A stretch of 64,000 nt of DNA from an uncultured Veillonellaceae bacterium (GTDB taxonomy: Bacteria; Bacillota; Negativicutes; Selenomonadales; Selenomonadaceae): NCBI GenBank assembly GCA_902801565.1, contig CADCIX010000009.1, positions 1 to 64,000 of the forward strand, given 5' to 3'. Position 1 is the stretch's first letter; every line of letters begins with the position of its first letter. Both the position numbers and the translations under genes were made by a program. Of the stretch, positions 52,791 to 61,372 are shown in pieces. A model generated the notes under the pieces. That model worked only from the letters and a program-made list of their open reading frames with translations, made no database searches and was not told the origin of the DNA.

Positions 52791-52826
52791 AATCTATGAA
52801 ATCCAAGAAAAGCGAGGCTATATATT

Positions 52827-53267
52827 ATGAAGATTTCTGCAAAAGGCCGTTATGGATTGGCCGCCATGGCCTATCTTGCGCGCAATTTCGAATCCGGCAC
52901 ACCGGTGACCATCATCAGCATCTCGGAGAAACTTGGCATTTCCAAGATCTATCTGGAACAGGTCTTCTCCCTGTTGAAGAGATCCCAGCTCGTCCGTTCC
53001 ATCAAGGGCGCCCAGGGTGGATATCAATTGATGCATCCCCCGGCGAATATCACGGCCTTTGACGTTCTCAGCGCCATTGAGCTCGGTTTGATGGAAAAGG
53101 CAGGGACCGCCTCCCCGGATAAGATGCCGGAACTGGACCGTGCACTTGCCGCCAAGGTCTTCGACCCGCTGGATGAGAGCATCCGAAACACCCTCATGGC
53201 AGCTTCCCTGGAGGACATCCTCAATGCCATGGACCAGGAAGCGGAAAGCCTCATGTATTTCATCTGA
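52827..53267 (+). CDS. Rrf2-family regulator, CymR-like
   Basis: Winged-helix repressor of 146 residues. The Rrf2 signature is plain: MKISAKGRYGLAAMAYLARN, then ISEKLGISKIYLEQVFSLLKRSQLVRSIKGAQGGYQL. There are no cysteines at all, so it cannot carry an Fe-S cluster as IscR or NsrR do; this supports a CymR-type cysteine-metabolism repressor. GAGG is nine bases before the ATG. It is divergent from cysK, its likely target and, by analogy, its protein partner. Confidence 0.9.
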   Translation: MKISAKGRYGLAAMAYLARNFESGTPVTIISISEKLGISKIYLEQVFSLLKRSQLVRSIKGAQGGYQLMHPPANITAFDVLSAIELGLMEKAGTASPDKMPELDRALAAKVFDPLDESIRNTLMAASLEDILNAMDQEAESLMYFI

Positions 53268-53380
53268 TTTTCATTATTTTGTAAAGAGCATGCGGGAGGA
53301 TTCTGTGGAAATCCCATGCCAATCAAGGAGAAAATGCCCGATAATCGGGGTTCTTGGGGAAATTTCCCCGGAAAAAACAC

Positions 53381-53409
53381 TTCACAAGCACAAAGTTCTA
53401 TAGTATAAT
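53381..53409 (+). promoter_or_regulatory. Promoter of the small unknown gene
   Basis: TTCACA (53381-53386), 17-base spacer, TATAAT (53404-53409). The leader contains a TGGAAGG / CCTTCCA hairpin. Confidence 0.65.
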
Positions 53410-53491
53410 GGCTTCAACCTTGGAAGGAACGCCCTGCCTTCCAGGTGTTGCTGAAAACATCTGCTTTTCCACCTGTTTGGAGGTGTTTCCC

Positions 53492-53728
53492 ATGCTGATT
53501 GACAACGTAATCGTGACCATTGAAAACGGTCCCTTCACTGCGGAAGACGCGCAGTTTTATATATCCCAGATCAAGAAAGCAAAGCCGAAATACACCTTGC
53601 GGAAGATATCCTTCTCGCGGAACGACGATTCCCTGGATATCCGCTATTCCTTCCAGGGTGTCCCCTTTGAGCGCATTCGCCGCATCTCCCCCATTGACGA
53701 GGGCATGCGCTGCGCTGTGAACCATTGA
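53492..53728 (+). CDS. Hypothetical 78-residue protein
   Basis: Small cytoplasmic protein without a recognised family: MLIDNVIVTIENGPFTAEDA, then YISQIKKAKPKYTLRKISFS and a beta-hairpin-like end. Alternating short strands and one helix suggest a compact alpha/beta fold. GGAGG lies nine bases before the ATG at 53492, with its own promoter and a following terminator, so it is a stand-alone gene and not a spurious frame. Confidence 0.75.
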   Translation: MLIDNVIVTIENGPFTAEDAQFYISQIKKAKPKYTLRKISFSRNDDSLDIRYSFQGVPFERIRRISPIDEGMRCAVNH

Positions 53729-53750
53729 ATCCATTACTTAAGGGCATAAA

Positions 53751-53793
53751 GCGCCCCCCGGCACAGATTCCGATGCTGGGGGGCGCATTTTTT
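53751..53793 (+). terminator. Terminator after the 78-residue gene
   Basis: GCGCCCCCC / GGGGGGCGC with an 18-base loop and ATTTTTT tail. Confidence 0.85.
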
Positions 53794-53886
53794 AAGGAAA
53801 ATTTAATGCTTTCTCAACAGGATTTTAATTTCCGGAAACGAAATATATATAACAGATATCTTTCAAATTCAAAGAGGGGATTCCAT

Positions 53887-55026
53887 ATGAAAGCAAACAT
53901 CGCATACAGAAGCATATGCCTGGTCCTGCTGCTGAGCCTTTGGAGCATGTCCATCGCCTTCGCGGCCACGGTGACGGCAAAGGGGCAGGGCGGCTCGGAG
54001 CGCACGGCCCTCAACGATGCCATGCGGCAGGCCATCGAACAGGAAATCGGGATCTATGTGGACAGCCGCACCTACGTGGAGAATTACCAGGTCATCCAGG
54101 ACCGCATCTACACACAGTCGGAGGGATACATCCGGGACTATCAGATACTGGACAAGAGCTTCTTCAACGACATCTGGACCATTGTGATCCGCGCAGACGT
54201 ACGCGATGAGAAGCTGCGGGCGGATCTCATGTCGCGCCTCCAGAAGAAGGCCCTGATCGGCGCCAACATGATGGATCCCCGCATCGGAGTGCTGGCGGTG
54301 GATTCCAACGGAGACCAGGACATCGCGCTGGAAAACATCTTCATTTCAGAACTCCAGAACCAGGGCTTTTCCCGTATCATCGACCTCAACCAGATCGATG
54401 CCTCCGTCAGGAGACGCATTGCCAGCGCGGATTTCGAGGGAGACTGGGAACTTCGGAACGCATTGAGCACCCAGTTCAACGTGGACTATATCGTGAAGGT
54501 CACCATCAACAAGAACACCCGGGACATCAACGCGACAATCCCCATCAACGATCCCAACAGCCCCATTGATGCAATCCCCCTGGGTGATCTCATCCCGGAT
54601 CTCCTGAACCTCAACAAGTCGGAGGTCACGGTCACGGTCCGCATGATGAACATGAACACCGGCGAGATCATCTATGCCGGCTCCGGCAGCGGCCAGGGCT
54701 CTGGCAAGCAGGCGGAAAGCAAGGCCGTACAGAAGGCAACCTCCGGCCTCATAAGGGAACTTGCCGATGCTGCCATCAACAAGGCTGCAAACCCGGAGCA
54801 GCATGTGACCATCCTCATCACGAACGGCGCTCTCGGAAGCATGGGCCAGGCATACCAACGCATCAGCTCACTGCCGGGGGTGAGCCATGTATTCACCCGA
54901 AGCACCAGCTACGACGTGATCCAGGTGGACGTGGACTATGTGGGAACGGCCTATGACCTGGCCATGGAGATGGAACAGGCCGGCATCACCATCAAGGAGA
55001 TGAATTCGGAGTACATCAAGATTTAA
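53887..55026 (+). CDS. Exported FlgT-like protein
   Basis: Exported protein of 379 residues with a signal peptide (LVLLLSLWSMSIAFA). The mature part begins ATVTAKGQGGSERTALNDAM and continues QAIEQEIGIYVDSRTYVENY, which resembles the N-terminal domain of flagellar assembly protein FlgT and of LPP20-type periplasmic proteins; the middle (IGVLAVDSNGDQDIALENIFISELQNQGFSRIIDL) resembles a TolB-N-like/curli CsgG-like fold. Function is therefore only suggested: an envelope or flagellar base protein. GAGGGG precedes the ATG at 53887. Confidence 0.7.
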   Translation: MKANIAYRSICLVLLLSLWSMSIAFAATVTAKGQGGSERTALNDAMRQAIEQEIGIYVDSRTYVENYQVIQDRIYTQSEGYIRDYQILDKSFFNDIWTIVIRADVRDEKLRADLMSRLQKKALIGANMMDPRIGVLAVDSNGDQDIALENIFISELQNQGFSRIIDLNQIDASVRRRIASADFEGDWELRNALSTQFNVDYIVKVTINKNTRDINATIPINDPNSPIDAIPLGDLIPDLLNLNKSEVTVTVRMMNMNTGEIIYAGSGSGQGSGKQAESKAVQKATSGLIRELADAAINKAANPEQHVTILITNGALGSMGQAYQRISSLPGVSHVFTRSTSYDVIQVDVDYVGTAYDLAMEMEQAGITIKEMNSEYIKI

Positions 55027-55029
55027 TGG

Positions 55030-55058
55030 TTGTCAGATCACGTTTCCTGTTGTATGAT
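55030..55058 (+). promoter_or_regulatory. Promoter of the DUF997-panF operon
   Basis: TTGTCA (55030-55035), 17-base spacer, TATGAT (55053-55058). It starts four bases after the previous stop codon, leaving a leader of about 180 bases before the first gene. Confidence 0.65.
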
Positions 55059-55073
55059 ATCTCCGATGGTACT

Positions 55074-55246
55074 CCTCTGGGGACCATACGCGAATCATCA
55101 TCGAAAAGGTATTTCTGTTATGACCTATGACATAAGCCTGTATCCTTGGAACGGGACTGCTGATAGAGTACAGAGGGCATCCTATGCCCTTTTGAAGAAG
55201 GCATTCCTGCGGGAATGCCTTTTCTGTTGGAAAAAGGAGAATCCAA
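55074..55246 (+). promoter_or_regulatory. Leader with two tandem hairpins before panF genes
   Basis: Downstream of the promoter are a hairpin ATGGT / ACCAT (about 55063-55091), then AGGGCAT / ATGCCCT (55174-55190, tail TTTTG) and AAGGCATTCC / GGAATGCCTT (55198-55221, tail TTCTGTT) only a few bases before the ribosome site. GGCAT of the first can pair with ATGCC of the second, so the two may be exclusive. An attenuator or riboswitch is possible, or the first hairpins simply end read-through from the gene before. Confidence 0.4.
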
Positions 55247-55507
55247 ATGACAAGAAAAGAAAAATACCTGCAAATGCGGAAAGAAGCAGGGTACACAGGG
55301 CTTGCCCTCCTGCTTCTCATCCTGTTCTGGCTCCTGGCGGGCTTTGGGGCGGCACAGCTGGATGTGACAGTGTTCCACCTGCCCCTCTGGACGGTGACTT
55401 CTTCCATCGGCGTCTGGTTCATGGCCATCCTGCTGGTGAATATCCTGACGAAGTACATCTTCCAGGATATGAGCCTCCAGGACGAGGAGGTGGAAAAGCA
55501 TGGGTAA
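55247..55507 (+). CDS. DUF997 (YhdT-like) small membrane protein
   Basis: Protein of 86 residues with two membrane helices (GLALLLLILFWLLAGFGAA and LWTVTSSIGVWFMAILLVNILTKYI). This matches YhdT, which is encoded directly upstream of panF in many bacteria. AAAAAGGAG precedes the ATG. Its last eight bases overlap panF, suggesting translational coupling and a stable complex or assembly role with the symporter. Confidence 0.88.
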   Translation: MTRKEKYLQMRKEAGYTGLALLLLILFWLLAGFGAAQLDVTVFHLPLWTVTSSIGVWFMAILLVNILTKYIFQDMSLQDEEVEKHG

Positions 55508-56984
55508 TCTCGCGGCACTCGTTCCATTGCTGGCCTTCATGGCGGGCATGGTGGGCATCGGCTTCTATGTGCGCCGTGAGGCGGCGGGAAGCGGCTTCCT
55601 CCAGAACTATTTCGTCGGCAACCGCAGCCTTGGGGGATTCGTCCTCGCCATGACCACGGTGGCCACCTACAGTTCCGTGAGCTCCTTCGTGGGCGGACCC
55701 GGCATGGCTTGGAAGATCGGCTTCGGCTGGATCTACATGGCCGTGGTGCAGGTGACGGCTATCTTCCTCGTCCTCGGCATTTTCGGAAAGCGGGTGGCCA
55801 TCCTCTCCCGACGCCTCAATGCCGTCACGGTGGTGGACATCATCCGCGCCCGTTTCCGGTCAGATTTCCTTGCGGGAATGGCGGCCTTCATCATCGTCCT
55901 CTTCTTCTGCGGCACCACAACGGCGCAGTTCGTAGGCGGCGCAAAACTTTTTTCCACGGTGACCGGCTACAGCTACGAGACAGGACTCCTGCTCTTCGGC
56001 GTTGTCGTGGTCATCTTCACTGCCATCGGCGGCTTCCGTGCCGTGGCCCTCACGGACACCTGTTGCGCCATCACCATGATGGTGGGCATCGTCCTGCTCC
56101 TTTACTACGTGCTGGAAGCAGGTGGCGGATATGAGGCCATCATGACGAACATCGCGGCAAACCACCCGGAAATGCTGGAACCCTTCTCCGGCGGGAACAT
56201 GCCCTGGGGACTCTATCTCACCCAATGGATCCTCGTGGGCATCTGCACCATCGCCCTTCCCCAGTCGGTCGTCCGGGGCATCAGCTACAAGGACACCAAG
56301 GGGCTCCATCGTGCCATGCTCATCGGCACCGTTGTCATCGGCTTCATGAACATCGGCATCAATTTTGCGGGAATCCTCGCCCACGGCGTGCTCACCGGGG
56401 AACTTGCCAGCTACGGCACCGTGGACAACATCATCCCCACCACCATCGTCACCGTCATGCCCCCCTCCCTTGTGGGGCTTGCCATCATAGGCCCATTGGC
56501 GGCTTCCATCTCAACGATTTCCAGCCTGCTCCTCGTGGCCTCATCCGCTATCATTAAGGATGTCTACCTCCATTACCACGCGAAAAGGGGAGCAGAACCT
56601 TCCGTCCGTCGTCTGCGTCTCCTCTCCATAGCCTCCACGACGGCCATCGGGCTCATCGTCTTCCTCATCGCCCTGACCCCTCCCAGCGTCATCTGGCTCA
56701 TCAACATGTTCGCCTTCGGTGGATTGGAGACCGCCTTCTTCTGGACCCTGCTTCTGGGGCTTTTCTGGCGCAGGGCGAACAAGCTCGGAGCCCTCCTCTC
56801 CATGGGGGGCGGCACCATCGTCTACTGCCTGACCCAGGGACTCGGCTTCAAGCTCATGGGGCTCCACCAGATCTCCATCGGCATCACCTGCTCACTCCTC
56901 TTCTTCCTCATCGGTTCCTTGCTTGGGAAGCCGGAGGACGAGGACACCCTTGACCTGTTCTTCCCCTCCGCATCGGAGCATTGA
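55500..56984 (+). CDS. panF: Sodium/pantothenate symporter
   Basis: Sodium:solute symporter (SSS) of 494 residues with about thirteen membrane helices. FLQNYFVGNRSLGGFVLAMTTVATYSSVSSFVGGPG, RLNAVTVVDIIRARF and ALPQSVVRGISYKDTKGLH fit the PanF branch, and the YhdT partner upstream supports it. It imports pantothenate, the precursor of coenzyme A, with sodium. The start overlaps the DUF997 gene; a strong terminator follows. Confidence 0.95.
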   Translation: MGNLAALVPLLAFMAGMVGIGFYVRREAAGSGFLQNYFVGNRSLGGFVLAMTTVATYSSVSSFVGGPGMAWKIGFGWIYMAVVQVTAIFLVLGIFGKRVAILSRRLNAVTVVDIIRARFRSDFLAGMAAFIIVLFFCGTTTAQFVGGAKLFSTVTGYSYETGLLLFGVVVVIFTAIGGFRAVALTDTCCAITMMVGIVLLLYYVLEAGGGYEAIMTNIAANHPEMLEPFSGGNMPWGLYLTQWILVGICTIALPQSVVRGISYKDTKGLHRAMLIGTVVIGFMNIGINFAGILAHGVLTGELASYGTVDNIIPTTIVTVMPPSLVGLAIIGPLAASISTISSLLLVASSAIIKDVYLHYHAKRGAEPSVRRLRLLSIASTTAIGLIVFLIALTPPSVIWLINMFAFGGLETAFFWTLLLGLFWRRANKLGALLSMGGGTIVYCLTQGLGFKLMGLHQISIGITCSLLFFLIGSLLGKPEDEDTLDLFFPSASEH

Positions 56985-56991
56985 CCCATGA

Positions 56992-57027
56992 AAAAATCCC
57001 GCGAATATCATCTTCGCGGGATTTTCT
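56992..57027. terminator. Terminator between panF and the MATE gene
   Basis: AAAATCCCGCGAA / TTCGCGGGATTTT with a 7-base loop; T-rich in both directions, serving the two convergent genes. Confidence 0.85.
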
Positions 57028-58385
57028 TATGCCTCGTCCCCCTCATGGAGCTGCTGCCGCCATTTCGGGACGGGTTTCAGATGTTTCATGTAGAAGCGAT
57101 AGGCAATGCAGATGAAGAGAATGGTCACGGCCCAGCTCACGGGATAGGTGGCCATGAGAACGTCATAGGTGGGATTCTGCCGGAACAGGGTGTAGACCCA
57201 GGTGATGCGGACGCCGCACACCCCTACCAGAGAGAGAACGGCGGGAGGCATGGAAATGCCATAGCCCCGAAGCGCCCCGGAAAGCCCGTCCAGCAGGACG
57301 CAGATGGTTTCCGGCCCCACGATGAAGCAGAGACGGGTGTAGCCAAGGCTCACCACCTCGGGATCTGCATTGAAGAATTTCAGCATCCCCTCGCCGAACC
57401 CCAGAACGAGAACCGTCAAAAGGACCGTGAAGATGGCGTTGAGCCCTATGGAGACCCAGGTTGCCCTGCGGCAGCGGAAGAGCTTCCCCGCGCCGTAGTT
57501 CTGCCCCACGAAGGTGGTGGCCGCCTGCCCGAAGGCATTGACGAAGCAATAGACGTTGATCTCGATGGTGAAGGCCGCCGCCGAAGCCGCCATAGCCTCC
57601 GCCCCGAGACTGTTGATGGCCGACTGGATAATGAGATTCGACAGGGAGAACACCATGCCCTGGATTCCTGCGGGAAGACCGATGCGCACAATCTCGGAAA
57701 GGCAGGCCCGGTCCATGGAGAGCGCCCTGACCTCCACATGGAGGAGGCCGGTACTCCGGCAAAGCGCCCGAAACAGAATGCCGGCGCTCAAGGCATTGGC
57801 AAGCACCGTGGCAAAGGCAACCCCCGCCACGCCCCAGTCGAGAGCGATGACGAAGAAGAGATTCATCACGAGGTTCAGGATGCTGGCCACCAGAAGGCTC
57901 ATCAGAGGCGTTTTCGTATCGCCACGGCTGCGGAAGATGGCGGACTCGAAGTTGTAGAGGCCGATGACGGGCATTCCCGCCAAGTAAATGCGAAGGTACG
58001 TCTCCGCCATGCCCCGCACCTCATCCGGCACCCCCATGACATCCAGCACGGACCCCGTCAAAAGCTCGCCAACGACTGTGATGGCCGCCCCTGTGATGAT
58101 GGCGAGAAGCAATGCGGTATGGACGGCGGTCTTGACCCGATCGAGACGCTTCCCGCCGATGTTCTGGGCGATGACCACATTGGCGCCCAGGGAGAGCCCC
58201 ATGAACAGGTTCACCAGGAGCCCGATAATGGAGATGTTGTTCCCCACCGCCGCAATGGCGTTCTTCCCCACCAGCTGCCCCAGCACCGCCACATCCGCTG
58301 CGTTGAAGAGCTGCTGCAGGATTCCTGTCAGCGCCAGGGGAATGGCGAACAGGAGAATCTTGTCCCAAAGGGAGCCGTGGAGCAT
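57027..58385 (-). CDS. MATE-family efflux transporter
   Basis: Multidrug and toxin extrusion pump of about 452 residues, twelve membrane helices in two related halves. Helix 1 reads LWDKILLFAIPLALTGILQQLFNAADVAVLGQLVG, and GLSLGANVVIAQNIGGKRLD plus ESAIFRSRGDTKTPLMSLLV are typical of the DinF/NorM superfamily (Firmicutes branch). The exchange ion is unknown. GGAG lies eight bases before the ATG at 58385; an ATG at 58391 is too close to the site. Confidence 0.92.
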   Translation of the reverse strand: MLHGSLWDKILLFAIPLALTGILQQLFNAADVAVLGQLVGKNAIAAVGNNISIIGLLVNLFMGLSLGANVVIAQNIGGKRLDRVKTAVHTALLLAIITGAAITVVGELLTGSVLDVMGVPDEVRGMAETYLRIYLAGMPVIGLYNFESAIFRSRGDTKTPLMSLLVASILNLVMNLFFVIALDWGVAGVAFATVLANALSAGILFRALCRSTGLLHVEVRALSMDRACLSEIVRIGLPAGIQGMVFSLSNLIIQSAINSLGAEAMAASAAAFTIEINVYCFVNAFGQAATTFVGQNYGAGKLFRCRRATWVSIGLNAIFTVLLTVLVLGFGEGMLKFFNADPEVVSLGYTRLCFIVGPETICVLLDGLSGALRGYGISMPPAVLSLVGVCGVRITWVYTLFRQNPTYDVLMATYPVSWAVTILFICIAYRFYMKHLKPVPKWRQQLHEGDEA

Positions 58386-58451
58386 GTCCATGTCTCCACC
58401 TTTTTTCCGACGCCCCACGCTACCACCTCTCATCCAAAATGTATTATCCGC

Positions 58452-59120
58452 TTACTGCCATCCCTGCATGGGCCAGTATTTCTCCGCGCTTTCCGTGACG
58501 GGATAGACCAGGTCCTTCACATTGGAAACCCTCATGATCTTCCACTTGCCGTCGGGCTGCTTTTCCAGCTCCAGCTCAAAGAGCAGCTTGTCCGCCAGCC
58601 TGCCGTAGTCCGTGTCCCTGCCGTGGATGAGGATGGAGGCATAGGCCTTGTCCCCTTCCTCACGGATTCCCGTGCATTCCCCCTCGCTCTCCTGCTGGAA
58701 TTTCTCCGTTTCCCCTGCCAGCCATGTGACAGGATTCTCCTCGATGGATTCCGCAGGAGGCGTCTGGGTGAAATATGCCTGCCGGATGCCCTGCAGGAGC
58801 TTCAGGGCATAGGTCCGATGCTCTTTCGTATACTCCCGCATGAATGCCGTGTCGTGCCAGAAGAAGAAGTCCTCCGGATACATGGCATGGAGGTTCTCCA
58901 CTTCCTTTGCCAGTTCCTCGGAGCCCTCATCATAGGCCGCGGCAAAGAGCCCCTCCACGTCCACATACTGCACGAGCAGGGCATCGTCCTTTTCCCGGAC
59001 GGCCTTTGCCGCCTGGGAAAGGGCATACTCCGGCGTCCGCTCCGAATAGCAGCAATAGCCGCTGGCCGCTATGCCGATGCACAGCAGGATTCCCAACAGA
59101 AAACCGATGGTCTTTTTCAT
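58452..59120 (-). CDS. Exported DUF2939-like protein
   Basis: Protein of 222 residues. The N-terminal hydrophobic helix (MKKTIGFLLGILLCIGIAAS) is a signal or anchor, directly followed by YCCYSERTPEYALSQAAKAVREKDDALLVQYVDVEGLF. The pattern (aromatic-x-L-x-x-A-x-x-x-K-D-x-x-x-L-x-x-Y-V-D) is typical of DUF2939-type envelope proteins. The rest is an alpha/beta domain of unknown role (WKIMRVSNVKDLV near the end). GGAGG precedes the ATG at 59120. Same strand as the MATE pump, possibly co-transcribed. Confidence 0.75.
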   Translation of the reverse strand: MKKTIGFLLGILLCIGIAASGYCCYSERTPEYALSQAAKAVREKDDALLVQYVDVEGLFAAAYDEGSEELAKEVENLHAMYPEDFFFWHDTAFMREYTKEHRTYALKLLQGIRQAYFTQTPPAESIEENPVTWLAGETEKFQQESEGECTGIREEGDKAYASILIHGRDTDYGRLADKLLFELELEKQPDGKWKIMRVSNVKDLVYPVTESAEKYWPMQGWQ

Positions 59121-59270
59121 AGAACCGCCTCCATTTCCCATAAACACCACAGATAAAGTTACTTTGTAAAGTTCCTTCCAAGATTAAACCGCCACGAAGA
59201 TTCCCCGCCAGCAGGATGCAGACAGAGGCAGGAAATGGGCGGACAATGCCGCCCATGACCTCTTGCCTCG

Positions 59271-60659
59271 TTATTTCGCGAAGAACATCGCATAGTAGCC
59301 TCTTGCAAAGATATACAGCACAATAATAGGAAGGATATAGGTGATATAGAACCGTATCCACTTGGGGAATCTCATGCCTTCGCCGGTATCAGCCTCCCCG
59401 ACGAAATTATCCCAGCCCCAGCCCCAACGGCTCGTACAGAAGGCAAGGTACACAAGGCTTCCCAGGGGCAGCAGGTTATTGCTCACCAGAAAGTCCTCCA
59501 GATCCAGTATGATGGTTCCCTCTCCCAAAGGATGGATGCCGCTCCAAAGGTTGAAGCCCAGAACGCAGGGCATGGAAAGCAGGATGATGGTGGGAATGCC
59601 CCATCCGATGACGCTCCTGCGCTCCTTCCCAAGAAGCTCCGTGAAACTGGCAATCAGTGTCTCAAAGACCGCGATGACCGTGGACATGGCCGCGAAGGTC
59701 ATGAAAAGGAAGAACAATGTCCCCCAAAACTGCCCCAAGGGCATGTTATTGAATACATTGGGAAGGGTGACGAACAGAAGGTTCGGGCCGCTGCTTGGGC
59801 TCACGCCAAAGCTGAAGCAGGCAGGGAAGATGATGAGCCCTGCCGTCAGGGCAACAAAGGTGTCCAGCAGGATGACCCATGCCGCCTCCCCCGTAAGCCG
59901 CTTTTCCTTTCCAATATAACTGCCAAAAATCGCCAGGGAGCCAATGCCGATGGAAAGGGTAAAGAAAGCCTGCCCCATGGCGGCAAAGATCACCTCGTCC
60001 AGCCCGTGCTCCACAAGCCGCCCAAAATCCGGGGAGAGATAGTAGCGAAGCCCCTCACCGCTTCCGGGCAAGAGAATGGAGTTCACCGCAAGGACGACCA
60101 TCAGCAGGAGGAGGCAGGTCATCATCCATTTCGTGATGCGCTCCACGCCCTTCTCCGCGCCAAGGTAGCAGACACCGCCGCAGACGAGGACGATGGCCAT
60201 CATATTGCCCGCCAGTGTCACAGGGTCCGCAAGAAGCGCCCCAAACACGCCGCCGATGCCTTCCACATCCAGCCCCGAAAGGCCCCCCGAGGCCATCTTG
60301 TAGAGATAATAGAGCATCCAGCCGGATATGGTGGTATAGAACATCATGAGAATCAGGTTGCCGCCAATGGCCGTATATTTATGGAAATGCCATTTCGTCC
60401 CCTTCGGCTCCAGCACATCGAAGGACAGCGCAGGGCTGCGCTTGCTCGCCCGTCCCACGGAGAACTCCGCCACCATGATGGGAAGCCCCAGAATGAGCAG
60501 GAATACCAGATAGATCAGCACAAAGGCCGCCCCGCCATACTGCCCTGTGATATAGGGGAAGCGCCAGACGTTGCCGAGCCCGATGGCACAGCCCGCCGAC
60601 ACCAGAATAAACCCCAGTCGTGAAGAAAAACTGCCTCGTTCCAAAGATAACACCGTCAC
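59271..60659 (-). CDS. Sodium-dependent transporter, NSS (SNF) family
   Basis: Sodium:neurotransmitter-symporter family protein of 462 residues, similar to LeuT-type bacterial amino-acid importers: SRLGFILVSAGCAIGLGNVWRFPYITGQYGGAAFVLIYL is the sodium-binding N-terminal signature, followed by FFTLSIGIGSLAIFGSYIGKE. About eleven or twelve helices. The start is uncertain: GTG at 60659 or GTG at 60653, each close to AGGGAA. The amino acid (or other amine) carried cannot be read from sequence. Confidence 0.93.
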   Translation of the reverse strand: MTVLSLERGSFSSRLGFILVSAGCAIGLGNVWRFPYITGQYGGAAFVLIYLVFLLILGLPIMVAEFSVGRASKRSPALSFDVLEPKGTKWHFHKYTAIGGNLILMMFYTTISGWMLYYLYKMASGGLSGLDVEGIGGVFGALLADPVTLAGNMMAIVLVCGGVCYLGAEKGVERITKWMMTCLLLLMVVLAVNSILLPGSGEGLRYYLSPDFGRLVEHGLDEVIFAAMGQAFFTLSIGIGSLAIFGSYIGKEKRLTGEAAWVILLDTFVALTAGLIIFPACFSFGVSPSSGPNLLFVTLPNVFNNMPLGQFWGTLFFLFMTFAAMSTVIAVFETLIASFTELLGKERRSVIGWGIPTIILLSMPCVLGFNLWSGIHPLGEGTIILDLEDFLVSNNLLPLGSLVYLAFCTSRWGWGWDNFVGEADTGEGMRFPKWIRFYITYILPIIVLYIFARGYYAMFFAK

Positions 60660-60767
60660 TTTCCCTGCAGGAAAGGCAAAGCATCCCTTTCCTGCCGATT
60701 ACAATCACTGTCTGTGAAAACACACTCGTATGATTGTAGCACATTTTGGAAAAGAACAAAAGCCATA

Positions 60768-61226
60768 TTACCTATTGTTTTGAAGGTGGTGCAGGAGCCC
60801 CTGGCAGCCTTTCCAGACATCCTGATAGGTTGCATCGAAGTTTCCCGTATACCAGGGATCCGCCACCTCGCGATGCTCCCCGGCAAAATCCATCAGCAGA
60901 TGGGTCTTGTGCTCCCGATCCTCCCCAAGGATTCGCGGCAGGTCACGCATGTTCTCATTATCCATTCCAATAATATAGTCGTATTTATTGTAATCCTCCC
61001 GCAGGAGCAGCACCGCCCGCCGCTTCGTAAAGGGAATCCCCTTCTCCCGAAGCACCGCCTTCGTGCCGTAATGGGTATCACTCCCCAGCTCATCCCTGCG
61101 ACAAGCCGCAGACCCCACAAAAATCTCCTCCGAAAGCCCTGCCCGCCGCACAAGCTCCTTCATCACAAACTCCGCCATCGTGGAACGACAGATATTGCCG
61201 TGGCAGACAAACAGTATTTTCACCAT
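60768..61226 (-). CDS. Low-molecular-weight protein-tyrosine phosphatase
   Basis: Cytoplasmic phosphatase of 152 residues. The P-loop is VCHGNICRSTMAE with C8 and R14; the general acid is in VADPWYTGNFDATY. Bacterial LMW phosphatases often act on protein-arginine or tyrosine phosphates and exopolysaccharide kinases. AAGGAG precedes the ATG. The Tn916-family element begins only about 100 bases upstream, so its original promoter may have been displaced. Confidence 0.95.
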   Translation of the reverse strand: MVKILFVCHGNICRSTMAEFVMKELVRRAGLSEEIFVGSAACRRDELGSDTHYGTKAVLREKGIPFTKRRAVLLLREDYNKYDYIIGMDNENMRDLPRILGEDREHKTHLLMDFAGEHREVADPWYTGNFDATYQDVWKGCQGLLHHLQNNR

Positions 61227-61306
61227 ATCAGTAAACTCCTTCCAATCCTTGATATATCAGGCTTCTCGGCCATTTTCATTTTCCCGTCTCTCGGCAAAAA
61301 ACCGCA

Positions 61307-61352
61307 AAAAGTTGCATAAATGGGTCGTCAAAAGTTGTAGAAAAGTTGTAAA
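61307..61352. other. Repeats near the integrase end, candidate attachment / arm-binding region
   Basis: AAAAGTTG occurs three times (61307-61314, 61330-61337, 61341-61348) in the 146-base gap between the phosphatase gene and the integrase stop. Two copies extend to AAAAGTTGTA. Such short direct repeats are typical of integrase arm-type sites at the end of Tn916-family elements; the exact junction cannot be set without the other end. Confidence 0.5.
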
Positions 61353-61372
61353 TCTGGCCGATTTTCGGTGAA

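Noticed and set aside
52827-53267. IscR-type iron-sulfur regulator
   Set aside because: There is no cysteine in the protein, so no cluster ligands.
55030-55653. Plus-strand frame of 207 codons through the panF leader
   Set aside because: It crosses the hairpins and then runs out of frame through the DUF997 gene; no ribosome site or family match, so not taken as a leader peptide gene.
56988-59156. Plus-strand frame of 722 codons
   Set aside because: Antisense to the MATE and DUF2939-like genes; high His/Gln/Arg content typical of shadow frames.
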